Positions 1 to 6,552 of a stretch of DNA of 44,861 nucleotides are shown here, piece after piece; position 1 is the stretch's first letter; every line of letters begins with the position of its first letter. The notes beneath the pieces were generated by a model that worked only from the letters and a program-made list of their open reading frames with translations, was not told the origin of the DNA and did not search any database. Source of the DNA: a virus; IMG/VR virus record IMGVR_UViG_3300036832_000955, positions 1 to 44,861 of that record, one strand, 5' to 3'. Made by a program: the position numbers and the translations under genes.

Positions 1-115
1 GTGTACGCAAAGCGTAGAAACCGGCTGTCACACATTTTGTTGCAACCCTGAGGAACCGAGCGATGTCCATCTACGAACGCACTTCCCCGCCGAGCCCCTA
101 CTGGTACATCCGCTT
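1..115. repeat. Terminal direct repeat, left copy (circular-assembly overlap)
   Basis: Bases 1-115 are identical to 44747-44861. The repeat begins in the integrase promoter spacer and runs into the integrase gene. An exact repeat that breaks a gene at the contig end is typical of a circular assembly written with a k-mer-sized overlap, so the real unit is probably 44,746 bp. A true terminal redundancy cannot be excluded, but it would be odd for it to split int. Confidence 0.93.
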
Positions 116-1319
116 TTCGTGGAAGGGCGAGACCGTCAACCAGAGCAGCCAAGTCCTCATCGGCAAGACGGCGGCCGAGCGCAAGGCGTCGACGGCCGAC
201 GCCGAGGCCATCGAGGTCAAGCTCCGCGCCGGCATCACCGCCCGTCAGAAGGGCGGCTTCACCAGCGGCATGACCTTGGGCGATGCCTGCACCCGGTACC
301 ACGACGACGTGCTGATGATCAGCCCTCCGGTGCTGAACGCCATCGAGCGCGGCGAAGACCCGGCCAAGATTTCCGTCGTCCGCAATTTCATCTCGATGGG
401 CGACCGCCTGTGCGACGCCTTCGGCGAGACCCGCGTGCTGGACGACATCACCGACCTGATGATCGTGGAGCAGCGCGACCGCATGCTGAAGACCGGCCGC
501 CGGGTCGCCACCAAGGGCGTGGCCGACGGCACCAAGACGGAGCTGCGCGGCCAGGGTCTGTCGGTCGGCTCGGTCAACGCCTACCTGCGCCTGCTGTCGT
601 CGATCCTGGGCTACGCTCACAAGGACTGGAAGACGCTGGCCGTCCGCCCCAACGTGCAATGGTTCGGCAAGGGCAAGGCGCCGAAGGTCAAGAAGGCCAA
701 GTGCCTGAGCGACGATCAGGTCGACCAGTTACTGGCTGCCGCCCGCGCCTACAACGGCGCTGGCGCCCACTGCGAGCGGGCGCTGCTGTTCCTGTTCAAC
801 ACGGGCGCGCGCAGGACCGAGGCGTTCGCCCTGACGTGGCCCCGCATCGACCTCGCCTCCAATGGCCCGGCGCACGTTCACTTCATCGACCAGACCAAGC
901 GCGACAAGGACCGCTTCGTGCAAATCCCCGAGGGGCTGCGCGCGATGCTGCAGCAGATGAAGGCCGAGCAGATCAAGGGCGGCTACAAGGGCGACAAGGT
1001 CTTCGCCTACCGTCACCCGCGCAACAACAGCTGGGTCGAGCCCAAGGGTCTGGAGAGCCAGCTCGACGCGATCCGCAAGGCGGCGGGCGTGCCGAAGTTC
1101 ACGCAGCACATCGCCCGTCATACCTTCGCCAGCCGCGTGCTGCGCCATGGCAAGGGCGCCCGCCTGCAGCACGTCAAGGAGCTGCTCGGCCACGAGGACA
1201 TCAAGACCACGCAAATCTACGCCAGCTACGAGCAGAAGGACCTCGACGCCGTCGTGTCGTTCCTCGACGCCAAGTGGAAGGCGCCTAGCGATGCCGCCGC
1301 TTCGCCAGCAGCCGACTAA
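63..1319 (+). CDS. int: Tyrosine-family site-specific integrase
   Basis: A 418-residue phage integrase that would recombine attP with a host attB. The N-terminal part (about 1-65) is the arm-binding type beginning SPYWYIRFSW, residues 66-200 are the SAM-like core-binding domain, and 215-405 is the catalytic domain. The expected catalytic set is visible: R250 in TGARRTEAF, K279, H349 and R352 in QHIARHTFASR, H377 in LLGHEDIKTTQ and the nucleophile Y386 in IYASYEQ. The ATG at 63 has TGAGGAA 7 bases upstream. Its promoter lies across the contig join (44738-44766). The end overlaps the convergent HTH gene by 35 bases, an arrangement typical of int/xis pairs. Function is secure; the att site is not known. 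Confidence 0.96.
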   Translation: MSIYERTSPPSPYWYIRFSWKGETVNQSSQVLIGKTAAERKASTADAEAIEVKLRAGITARQKGGFTSGMTLGDACTRYHDDVLMISPPVLNAIERGEDPAKISVVRNFISMGDRLCDAFGETRVLDDITDLMIVEQRDRMLKTGRRVATKGVADGTKTELRGQGLSVGSVNAYLRLLSSILGYAHKDWKTLAVRPNVQWFGKGKAPKVKKAKCLSDDQVDQLLAAARAYNGAGAHCERALLFLFNTGARRTEAFALTWPRIDLASNGPAHVHFIDQTKRDKDRFVQIPEGLRAMLQQMKAEQIKGGYKGDKVFAYRHPRNNSWVEPKGLESQLDAIRKAAGVPKFTQHIARHTFASRVLRHGKGARLQHVKELLGHEDIKTTQIYASYEQKDLDAVVSFLDAKWKAPSDAAASPAAD

Positions 1320-1545
1320 ACGACTTGCCATCGGACACGACCAGGGGCGGCCCACCAGGGCCGCCCCTTTTGCGTTGCCCTGGCGTCGTGCTGAACCGCG
1401 CCATGTACTCATCGAGGGTGACCCGCGAGTAGCGTGGGCTGTTGCCCAGCACGGTGCGCGGCAGGCCCAGGCGGTTGAGCTGGCGCACCGACACCCGCAG
1501 GTAGTCGGCCGCCTCCAGGCGGGTCATCCACTCCACGTCATCCAT
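1285..1545 (-). CDS. Excisionase-like winged-helix DNA-binding protein
   Basis: An 86-residue protein. Residues 5-52 (WMTRLEAADYLRVSVRQL, then a Y-x-R-V-T-L-D-E-Y segment) match the HTH_17/MerR-like fold used by phage excisionases and AlpA-type regulators. The C-terminal third is basic and low in complexity (GQRKRGGPGGPP). It lies convergent to int, overlapping its 3' end by 35 bases, and is the last gene of the minus-strand cluster. Position and fold suggest the recombination directionality factor, but a plain regulator is possible. Its start overlaps the preceding gene remnant by 22 bases. Confidence 0.75.
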   Translation of the reverse strand: MDDVEWMTRLEAADYLRVSVRQLNRLGLPRTVLGNSPRYSRVTLDEYMARFSTTPGQRKRGGPGGPPLVVSDGKSFSRLLAKRRHR

Positions 1546-1724
1546 CCTTGGGCTGTAGCGTGTAGACGGGCGTCTCGCGACCGTGGCTCTTCAGGTCGCG
1601 CATGTGTTGCGAAGGCACGCGGGTACCAGTCGCCGGCATTGCGCAGCACCCGCTCTAAGGCTTCGTCGCGCAGCGTCTCGGCGGTGACGAACATATCCAT
1701 CTGGGCCGGGCCGGGCTTAGGCAT
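1524..1724 (-). pseudogene. Probable remnant of a small phage protein (internal deletion or frameshift)
   Basis: The open frame gives 66 residues starting MPKPGPAQMDMF, with a start overlapping the upstream stop by 8 bases. After ALERVLRNAGDWYPRAFA the composition turns unnatural (THARPEEPRSRDARLHATAQG). The next frame over the same bases reads TRVPSQHMRDLKSHGRETPV and ends in VYTLQPKDG directly at the following gene. That resembles the usual C-terminus of small phage HTH proteins that finish SHGRE-x-x-VY. I infer that an N-terminal and a C-terminal piece have been joined out of frame with the middle lost. The alternative is that both frames are coincidental and this is simply a short hypothetical protein. 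Confidence 0.5.
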
Positions 1725-2202
1725 TGTCGAACAGGCCGGGCGGCGTCGACTGTGGGCGCCCAGGTGGCGGCGCATACCCGCGCACCTTCGCGAGCTGCTC
1801 CATCCAGGCGATGACCTCCACGATGGTCTTGTGCTGCTCATTGAGCCGCTCGACAAAGGCGGTGAGATGTCCGTCGATCTTGCTGAGCCGCAGCTCGATC
1901 CTGTCGACATCGTTCTCAAGGTCTTTGACGCGCTGAACCAACAGCTGGCTCACCGACATCGTCTTCTCTTCGCGCGCCTTGCGTACGTTGCCGAAGAGGT
2001 CTTTGCGCATCGACTGGACCGACGCCATGTGTATGACCTTGTCGGGGTCTGGATTGTTTGCGTTGACCTCGGCGAGGATGCGCTGCTCGTCCCAGCCGTC
2101 AGCATAGACCGCGTAGTCGCCCACTCTGCTGCAATGTGCGCGCACCAGATCACCGATGACGAGATTTTGTCGCTTGGTCGCATTGTGCCTCTTGGTCTTC
2201 AT
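1717..2202 (-). CDS. Hypothetical protein with C-terminal coiled coil
   Basis: A 161-residue protein starting MKTKRHNATKRQ. The ATG at 2202 is preceded by GGAGGAT and overlaps the NinB stop as ATGA, so it is translationally coupled. The first 80 residues contain no motif I recognise. Residues about 85-140 (VQRVKDLENDVDRIELRLSK and onward) form a long heptad-like helix, so oligomerisation is likely. The tail is proline-rich. It sits downstream of ninB in the recombination cluster; the role is unknown. Confidence 0.82.
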   Translation of the reverse strand: MKTKRHNATKRQNLVIGDLVRAHCSRVGDYAVYADGWDEQRILAEVNANNPDPDKVIHMASVQSMRKDLFGNVRKAREEKTMSVSQLLVQRVKDLENDVDRIELRLSKIDGHLTAFVERLNEQHKTIVEVIAWMEQLAKVRGYAPPPGRPQSTPPGLFDNA

Positions 2203-2600
2203 GCATCCTCCTTCAAGGTGATATTGCGCACGGCGCACCACGCCGCTTGGTAGTCGAGCAGATCGCTCATGTCGGTTTTCGAAAGGTCGCGACTGTGTTT
2301 CATCAGCGACACGCGCTCGCCCTCGATGCCGAGCAGTAGGTGCATCGGGTGTTGTTTGATGACGTGCCAGCCCGACAGCAGCAGGTCGTGCCAGCCTTGC
2401 TTGTCGTGGCGCATGCCGCCCCAGGTGTAGGTTGTCTTCGCGATCTCGCCACACGCCGCCCAGAACCGGCTCGACTGATCGAGGGTGCGCGGCGGCTCGC
2501 CGATCCTGACGAGCCAGCCCTCAGGCGCCGACTGCACGAGCTGGCAGGCGACCGCCCTGGTGTGGTCGCCCATCAGCCGGATGGTGGCGCCGTCTGGCAT
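2199..2600 (-). CDS. ninB: NinB-like recombination protein
   Basis: A 133-residue protein of the lambda NinB (Orf) family, which in lambda helps RecF/RecO/RecR-type functions load recombinase on SSB-coated DNA. The family pattern is visible: SSRFWAACGEIAKTTYTWGG, then DKQGWHDLLLSGW, then GIEGERVSLMKHSRDLSKTD and a helical DLLDYQAAWCA. I chose the ATG at 2600, which overlaps the previous stop as TGATG; a GTG at 2603 is also possible. Its neighbours are an exonuclease and an uncharacterised protein, giving a compact phage recombination module. Confidence 0.85.
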   Translation of the reverse strand: MPDGATIRLMGDHTRAVACQLVQSAPEGWLVRIGEPPRTLDQSSRFWAACGEIAKTTYTWGGMRHDKQGWHDLLLSGWHVIKQHPMHLLLGIEGERVSLMKHSRDLSKTDMSDLLDYQAAWCAVRNITLKEDA

Positions 2601-3157
2601 CACTGCAGCTCCGGGCCAGGGTCGCCCGGTTCGGGCGGCGGTGGCTCGGCCGCCGCCGGCTTGGCGATCTCGTCCCAGGTGCGGGCCGCCTCCTTGGCGA
2701 ACACGGCAATCTCCGAGGCCGCCTTGCCGGCCTCCATGGCGCCGGCAACCACCTCGCTGATGAACATCTCCCGTGGCGTGCGGAACGGGGCCTGCTGGGG
2801 CTGCCCCTGACCCTGGCCTCCCTGTACGACCCGTGGCTGGAAGCCCGTATTTGGCCGTACAGCTGTTTCACGTGAAACATAGGGGGTCTGGGCACCCTGG
2901 CCGTACGGGGCCTGTACGCCCTGGATTTGGCTCCCCTGGGCGAGCATCGGCCCGGTGGTGGCCACGGTGACCGCCATGGCGGTCGGCGTGCCAGCTCCCC
3001 AGGTCTGGTCCTTGGTGCCAATTTCGCACGCCATGCCGATCCTGAATTGGGCCAGCAGGTCTTGCGGCGCCCAGATGGTCTTGCCGTCGGCGGTGGCGAG
3101 CTTGCCGTACTTCCCGCCAGGGCGGGGAAAGGTCACGTTGGTGATGGTCACGAACAT
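2600..3157 (-). CDS. Hypothetical protein of the recombination cluster; carries a parS sequence
   Basis: A 185-residue protein with a compact N-terminal part (1-65, MFVTITNVTF then GGKYGKLATADGKTIWAP), which looks like a small beta-barrel. A G/Q/P-rich linker follows (75-125), then a helical segment (128-165) and an acidic proline-rich tail. The layout of a beta domain plus a disordered acidic tail, beside an exonuclease and NinB, recalls phage single-strand-binding proteins, but no signature proves that. Codons 94-98 (VSRET) contain an exact 16-bp parS palindrome. Confidence 0.8.
   Translation of the reverse strand: MFVTITNVTFPRPGGKYGKLATADGKTIWAPQDLLAQFRIGMACEIGTKDQTWGAGTPTAMAVTVATTGPMLAQGSQIQGVQAPYGQGAQTPYVSRETAVRPNTGFQPRVVQGGQGQGQPQQAPFRTPREMFISEVVAGAMEAGKAASEIAVFAKEAARTWDEIAKPAAAEPPPPEPGDPGPELQ
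2864..2879. promoter_or_regulatory. Perfect parS (ParB-binding) palindrome inside a coding region
   Basis: The 16 bases TGTTTCACGTGAAACA form a perfect palindrome and equal the bacterial chromosomal parS consensus bound by ParB (Spo0J). Seen on the minus strand it encodes VSRET. I found no parA or parB gene in this phage, so any binder would be the host protein. Two bases to the left ends a 19-mer (2844-2862) that recurs with one change at 15443-15461. The match is seen directly; use as a ParB site is inference. Confidence 0.75.
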
Positions 3158-3160
3158 CGA

Positions 3161-3955
3161 TCACTCCACAGCATGCAGGGGTTGATGGTTGCGCTCGCCC
3201 GGCAGGACGCGCGCGGCCTTGGCAGCCCGCACGGCCTCGGCCATGGGCGGGCTGAAGTGAAAATCCGTGTAGTCGGGGGCGAACATGCTGAGCGCGTCGT
3301 GGGCGCCGTCGACCCTGGAGAGGAACGAGCGCACCGCCTGGGCGGTCTCGATCAGCCGGTCCCAGCCCTCGGCCGCCATGCTGGCGGTGACCTCGTAGCG
3401 GGTCCATTTCTTGTTGGTGACGTAGGTCAGGCTGAACGGCTTGCCGCTGCACATGGCATAGAAGGCCACCTGCTCGACGTGGTCGGGCGTCGGCGAGCTG
3501 GGCATGCGCCACGTGGTCTTGAGGTCGGTGCCGTGGTCAGGGAAAACCCAGTCGGCGAAGCCGAGCAGGGGCACGCTGATGCCGGGCAGCGTCAGCTCCA
3601 TGCGGGTCTGCCGGGTGAGCGGCACCGGCATGCTGGCGAAGGCGAGGGCGGCTTGGTCGAGGAACGCGTCGAGCGCGTCACTCTCCTTGGCGACGTTGGG
3701 CTCGATCAGGCCTTGCGCGAGGTCGTCCCATTTCTGGCGCATCGCCGCCCTGGCGGCCTCGATGCCCAGGTTGAACAACAGCCGGTCGACGCCGGCCTCG
3801 ACCGCCTGACCACGCCACGCGCCGGGGCCGACCTCGTCGGTGGCGCGCAGCAGATACTTGCCGATCCAGACCGACGGCGCGTCACGCCAGAGGCGCAGCG
3901 ACGACGGGGAGAGATGGGTGATGCCGTGCCGTTCAAACGGGTCGCTGGTTGCCAT
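3161..3955 (-). CDS. PD-(D/E)XK exonuclease (RecB/Cas4-like)
   Basis: A 264-residue nuclease of the PD-(D/E)XK superfamily, likely the 5'-3' exonuclease of the phage recombination system. The N-terminal ITHLSPSSLRLWRDAPSVWI is the usual opening of RecB-like phage exonucleases. The active-site strands are visible as GFADWVFPDHGTDLKTTWR: an aspartate, then D-L-K, at about residues 133-147. A conserved helix with H-V-E-Q-V-A-F-Y-A follows at 159-167. The start ATG at 3955 has a strong GGAGGTAACG site. It follows the small gene 3933-4151 with a 23-base overlap. Confidence 0.85.
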   Translation of the reverse strand: MATSDPFERHGITHLSPSSLRLWRDAPSVWIGKYLLRATDEVGPGAWRGQAVEAGVDRLLFNLGIEAARAAMRQKWDDLAQGLIEPNVAKESDALDAFLDQAALAFASMPVPLTRQTRMELTLPGISVPLLGFADWVFPDHGTDLKTTWRMPSSPTPDHVEQVAFYAMCSGKPFSLTYVTNKKWTRYEVTASMAAEGWDRLIETAQAVRSFLSRVDGAHDALSMFAPDYTDFHFSPPMAEAVRAAKAARVLPGERNHQPLHAVE

Positions 3956-4151
3956 CGTTACCTCCGGTGGGTTGCTCCAGGGAGGTATTGGCCGCGTCTT
4001 CCGCCGCGTGCTGCTGTGCAGCGGCGTCCAGGGTGCGCTTCAGGTCGGCAACCGCTTGAGCCAGACCCTCGACATCCTCTCCTTGCGAGAGCAGGCCGGC
4101 GAAGATGCGGCGAAAGATTGCGAGAAGCGCAGCGTGTTCAGCGCGGGTCAA
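3933..4151 (-). CDS. Small hypothetical helical protein
   Basis: A 72-residue protein. The frame is open further upstream, but I chose the TTG at 4151 because GGGAGGA lies 6 bases before it and the product then begins MTRAEHAALLAIFRRIFAGL, a natural amphipathic helix. An upstream TTG at 4232 lies in the terminator hairpin and is unlikely. It is the first gene after the repressor terminator and overlaps the exonuclease start. The function is unknown. Confidence 0.7.
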   Translation of the reverse strand: MTRAEHAALLAIFRRIFAGLLSQGEDVEGLAQAVADLKRTLDAAAQQHAAEDAANTSLEQPTGGNDGNQRPV

Positions 4152-4226
4152 ATTCGGTCCTCCCGAATGCAGTGCGCAAACGGTAAACCGATCAACCAAA
4201 ATTTCAGTGAAGATCGTACAAAATTT

Positions 4227-4258
4227 CCCCAACCCACATTCCCAGGTGTGGGTTGGGG
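4227..4258 (-). terminator. Hairpin terminator after the repressor gene
   Basis: A perfect 12-bp inverted repeat, CCCCAACCCACA and TGTGGGTTGGGG around an 8-base loop. Read on the minus strand it is followed by AAATTTTG. It stands 12 bases past the repressor stop and before the recombination genes, so it could end most repressor transcripts or act as a leaky attenuator. The weak U-tract makes it moderate. Confidence 0.7.
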
Positions 4259-4269
4259 AAGGCGCCTAC

Positions 4270-4965
4270 TTACCTTAGGACTTCATCCCAGGTCAGGACG
4301 CGGTACATGCCCGAGACCGCCTTGGCGTCGATCTCGGTATCGCGCCTGGGGTTGTGCTGGCGCAGGCAGACCTTGCCGGTCTTTTGGTTGTCCACAAGCT
4401 GGCGCACCATCACCGGCTTTTTTTCCTCGTCGTCGTGGAGGTAGATGACGACGTAGTCCCCAGCCTTTGGTGGTCGTGCTTTTTCGAACAGCACGAGGTC
4501 GCCAGCCTCGCGCCAGGGCACCATTTTCGACCCGTGCTGGTACACGCCAGCGATGTCGGTGCGCCCTTCGAACGCCGGCAGCTGCCGGGCGATGCGCAGG
4601 GTCTCGCCGGTCAGCAGGCTGTCGCAGCAGGGTTTCGTCACGGGCGTGGTGCCCAGCACCCGGATCACGTCGAGGATCGCCGACATGCCGCTGGTGTTCG
4701 CGCCGTGGCTGATGAAGGCACCCTTGGGCAGGATGCCCTTGGTCGGCAGCACCCGCTGCTGAGCGGGTAACCGCTGCAGCAGCTCCTCGGTCGACCAGCC
4801 GAGAAATTCGGCGGCCGGTGCGATCTCGTGAGGCTGTATCCCCCGTCGACCCCCGATCATTTCGTAGACACGCGGCGGGGCGATATTCAGTTGCTCCGCC
4901 AGCGCGGCAGGCGTCCTCCCAAGTTTCCTCAGTCGAGCCTTTAACCACGGCATTTTAGGCTTCAT
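4270..4965 (-). CDS. S24/LexA-fold phage repressor (CI-like)
   Basis: A 231-residue repressor with an N-terminal HTH (about 6-58, TPAALAEQLNIAPPRVYEMI) and a C-terminal S24 fold (about 120-230, GVYQHGSKMVPWREAGDLVL then KAGDYVVIYL). The ATG at 4965 follows GAAGGAAGGTGAAT. S146 is a possible nucleophile, but the sequence reads GSKM rather than GDSM. The position of the general-base lysine (VKRL in LexA) is VRQL here, with R188. Self-cleavage may therefore be lost. It is divergent from a Cro-like gene, the classic immunity switch. An operator-like 13-mer (5006-5018) lies 41 bases upstream of the start. Confidence 0.88.
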   Translation of the reverse strand: MKPKMPWLKARLRKLGRTPAALAEQLNIAPPRVYEMIGGRRGIQPHEIAPAAEFLGWSTEELLQRLPAQQRVLPTKGILPKGAFISHGANTSGMSAILDVIRVLGTTPVTKPCCDSLLTGETLRIARQLPAFEGRTDIAGVYQHGSKMVPWREAGDLVLFEKARPPKAGDYVVIYLHDDEEKKPVMVRQLVDNQKTGKVCLRQHNPRRDTEIDAKAVSGMYRVLTWDEVLR

Positions 4966-5171
4966 CAATTCACCTTCCTTCCTCACACCGCGACACTTTA
5001 GCCGATACCGATTGCGTATCGCAATGCCGCTCTGCGGAGCATGCGAACTACAACTTATGGGGCCGGGCAATCAGCGCGCCAGAACCTATTGGGTTGCATT
5101 TTTTTCTGTGTGTAAATTTTACGAAACGAGTAACGTCACGGACTTGTAAGCATTCGCTAAGGGGCAATCGA
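4966..5171. promoter_or_regulatory. Divergent immunity control region between repressor and Cro-like gene
   Basis: A 206-base AT-richer gap between divergent genes, expected to hold PRM- and PR-like promoters. Visible elements: the palindrome ATTGCG-TAT-CGCAAT (5011-5025); overlapping it, TACCGATTGCGTA (5006-5018), a minus-strand member of the dispersed 13-mer family; CCGC-TCT-GCGG (5027-5037); and GTAAATTTTAC (5112-5122) next to a T-run (5098-5105). I cannot place the promoters with confidence. Confidence 0.75.
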
Positions 5172-5426
5172 ATGCAGCGTCCAGTGGATTTTGAGAAGGC
5201 GGTCGAAGCGTACGGAACCTATACCGGCCTCGCCCGCCGACTGAAGGTCCCGATCACCACCGTCCACGGCTGGGCACGGCGCAGCAAGCTGCCCGACTGG
5301 CGCGCCAAGCAGATCGCCGTCGTCGCCAAGCGCGACCGCAAGGACGTTTTCAAAACCAAAAAACAGATTGCCGCCGAAGCTGTTGCGGCGAAAGCCGCTG
5401 CCAAGAAAAAGCGGAAGGCGAGTTGA
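5172..5426 (+). CDS. Cro-like HTH regulator
   Basis: An 84-residue protein. Residues 5-45 (FEKAVEAYGTYTGLARRLKV then PITTVHGWARR) form a Cro/YdaS-type HTH that pairs with the divergent repressor. The tail after residue 55 is very rich in lysine and alanine, which may bind DNA non-specifically. I chose the ATG at 5172 with AAGGGG upstream rather than more distal starts, because the HTH begins directly after it. It probably shuts down the repressor and starts the early plus-strand operon. Confidence 0.8.
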   Translation: MQRPVDFEKAVEAYGTYTGLARRLKVPITTVHGWARRSKLPDWRAKQIAVVAKRDRKDVFKTKKQIAAEAVAAKAAAKKKRKAS

Positions 5427-5575
5427 TGGTTGGCGACGCCCTCGTGGAGGTCGGGACCTTCGCGATGCTCGTCGTCGTTTTGCCGGCCATCGTCTGGTGG
5501 CTAGCCAAAAGGTGGGGAAACCGAGATGAGCAACGAACCTTTGGGTATCGTGGAGGAAGGTCGCCGCAAGGCTGA
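5426..5575 (+). CDS. Small single-span membrane protein
   Basis: A 49-residue product whose ATG overlaps the Cro-like stop as TGATG. One hydrophobic helix (FAMLVVVLPAIVWWLA, about 12-27) is followed by a basic segment AKRWGNRDEQR. The last 50 bases overlap the DnaA-like gene in another frame. It is an early-expressed small membrane protein of unknown role. Confidence 0.55.
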   Translation: MVGDALVEVGTFAMLVVVLPAIVWWLAKRWGNRDEQRTFGYRGGRSPQG

Positions 5576-6080
5576 GTACTACAGCCACCACAATACACGG
5601 CAACGCATCCTGAACGTCGGGCCGATCCGCAACGGCAGCCCGTACAGCGAGCCGATCAATCCGTTCGGCCCACGCGGCCTGCTAAGGCTGCGCAACAATC
5701 GCAAGCCATATTTTCTGACCGGGATTTCAGCCCGGCGCCGGCCGATCTGGCCCGAGCATCGCCTCGGCATCGACATCGAGCGCGTGGTGCAGGCGGTCTC
5801 CCTGGAGAGCGGCGTGCCGATCAGCAATCTGGTGTCGTGGCATCGCGAGCGCCGCGTGTCGATGCCGCGCCACGCCGCCATGTACCTGATCGACCGCTAT
5901 TGCCCGGAGTATTCGCTGCCCGACCTTGGCTACATTTTCCATCGCGACCACACGACGGTGATGCACGCCATCGAGGCGACCAACATCCGGCTAGATACCG
6001 GCGATGTCTACATGACCAAGCTGATCAAAAATGTCCGCGCGCGGCTCAATGCCATCGCCGAGGCGAGCCAACATGAGTGA
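5526..6080 (+). CDS. DnaA domain-IV-like protein, probable replication initiator
   Basis: A 184-residue protein. Residues 84-155 match the DNA-binding domain IV of DnaA: a helix (RHAAMYLIDRYCPEYSLPDL) then GYIFHRDHTTVMHAI, which carries the DnaA signature RDHTTV-x-H-A at 140-148. There is no AAA+ ATPase domain. Residues 1-80 are basic and unlike DnaA domains I-III. It lies just before the nuclease and primase-helicase genes, so it probably marks the origin or recruits host factors. I saw no clear DnaA boxes (TTATCCACA) nearby, so its target may be non-standard. A regulatory role is also possible. Confidence 0.82.
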   Translation: MSNEPLGIVEEGRRKAEYYSHHNTRQRILNVGPIRNGSPYSEPINPFGPRGLLRLRNNRKPYFLTGISARRRPIWPEHRLGIDIERVVQAVSLESGVPISNLVSWHRERRVSMPRHAAMYLIDRYCPEYSLPDLGYIFHRDHTTVMHAIEATNIRLDTGDVYMTKLIKNVRARLNAIAEASQHE

Positions 6081-6552
6081 GCATGCGCTGCAGGTCGCCG
6101 TCGCCCATCTGCTGACGGTCTGCCTCGATCCCGAGAAGACGTGGTGGTCGGCCATCGACCACGGCGCCGGCAAGATGGCGAAGCGCGCCGCCGGCATGAT
6201 GCGCGCCCGTGGTGTGAAGCGTGGCCTGCCCGACTTCATCGTGCTGTCGAGGGAGCGCATGACGGCCATCGAGTTGAAGGCCGACAAGGGCAAGCTGAGC
6301 CCACCGCAGGTCGAGCTGGCGGTCAAGTGGTCGGCGCTCGGCTTCCCGGTCTACGTCGCGCGCAGCCTGGAAGAGGTGCAGGAAATTCTCGAGTTCCGCC
6401 GCATCCCGATGCGCAACCGCATGGTGTTCCTGGGAGGTGCCAATGGACGTGATGGACGAGCTGCGCCACCTCGGCATCGTCGTGCGCGCCCTGCCCGGAA
6501 ATCAAAAAACCGTCTGCCCGTGGTGCAGCTCGGAGCGACACAAAAAGTTTGA
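6073..6552 (+). CDS. VRR-NUC family nuclease
   Basis: A 159-residue protein; the ATG at 6073 overlaps the previous stop. It matches the VRR-NUC fold (PD-(D/E)XK clan, related to phage Holliday-junction or flap nucleases): KRGLPDFIVL gives D54, TAIELKADKGKLSPPQ gives E67, K69 and Q79, and GFPVYVARSLEEVQEIL closes the core. The domain ends near residue 107; the basic remainder (RHRRARPARKSKNR) runs over the next gene in a different frame for 110 bases. It probably processes branched replication or recombination intermediates. Confidence 0.85.
   Translation: MSEHALQVAVAHLLTVCLDPEKTWWSAIDHGAGKMAKRAAGMMRARGVKRGLPDFIVLSRERMTAIELKADKGKLSPPQVELAVKWSALGFPVYVARSLEEVQEILEFRRIPMRNRMVFLGGANGRDGRAAPPRHRRARPARKSKNRLPVVQLGATQKV

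Noticed and set aside
119-1288. Long open frame with an Arg/Pro/Gly-rich product overlapping the integrase
   Set aside because: It is a GC-rich shadow of int in another frame with no natural composition or ribosome site.
2927-4186. Plus-strand open frame of 419 codons
   Set aside because: It is antisense to the exonuclease and its neighbours; the product is a Gly/Ala/Arg/His-rich shadow and the minus genes have clear families and ribosome sites.
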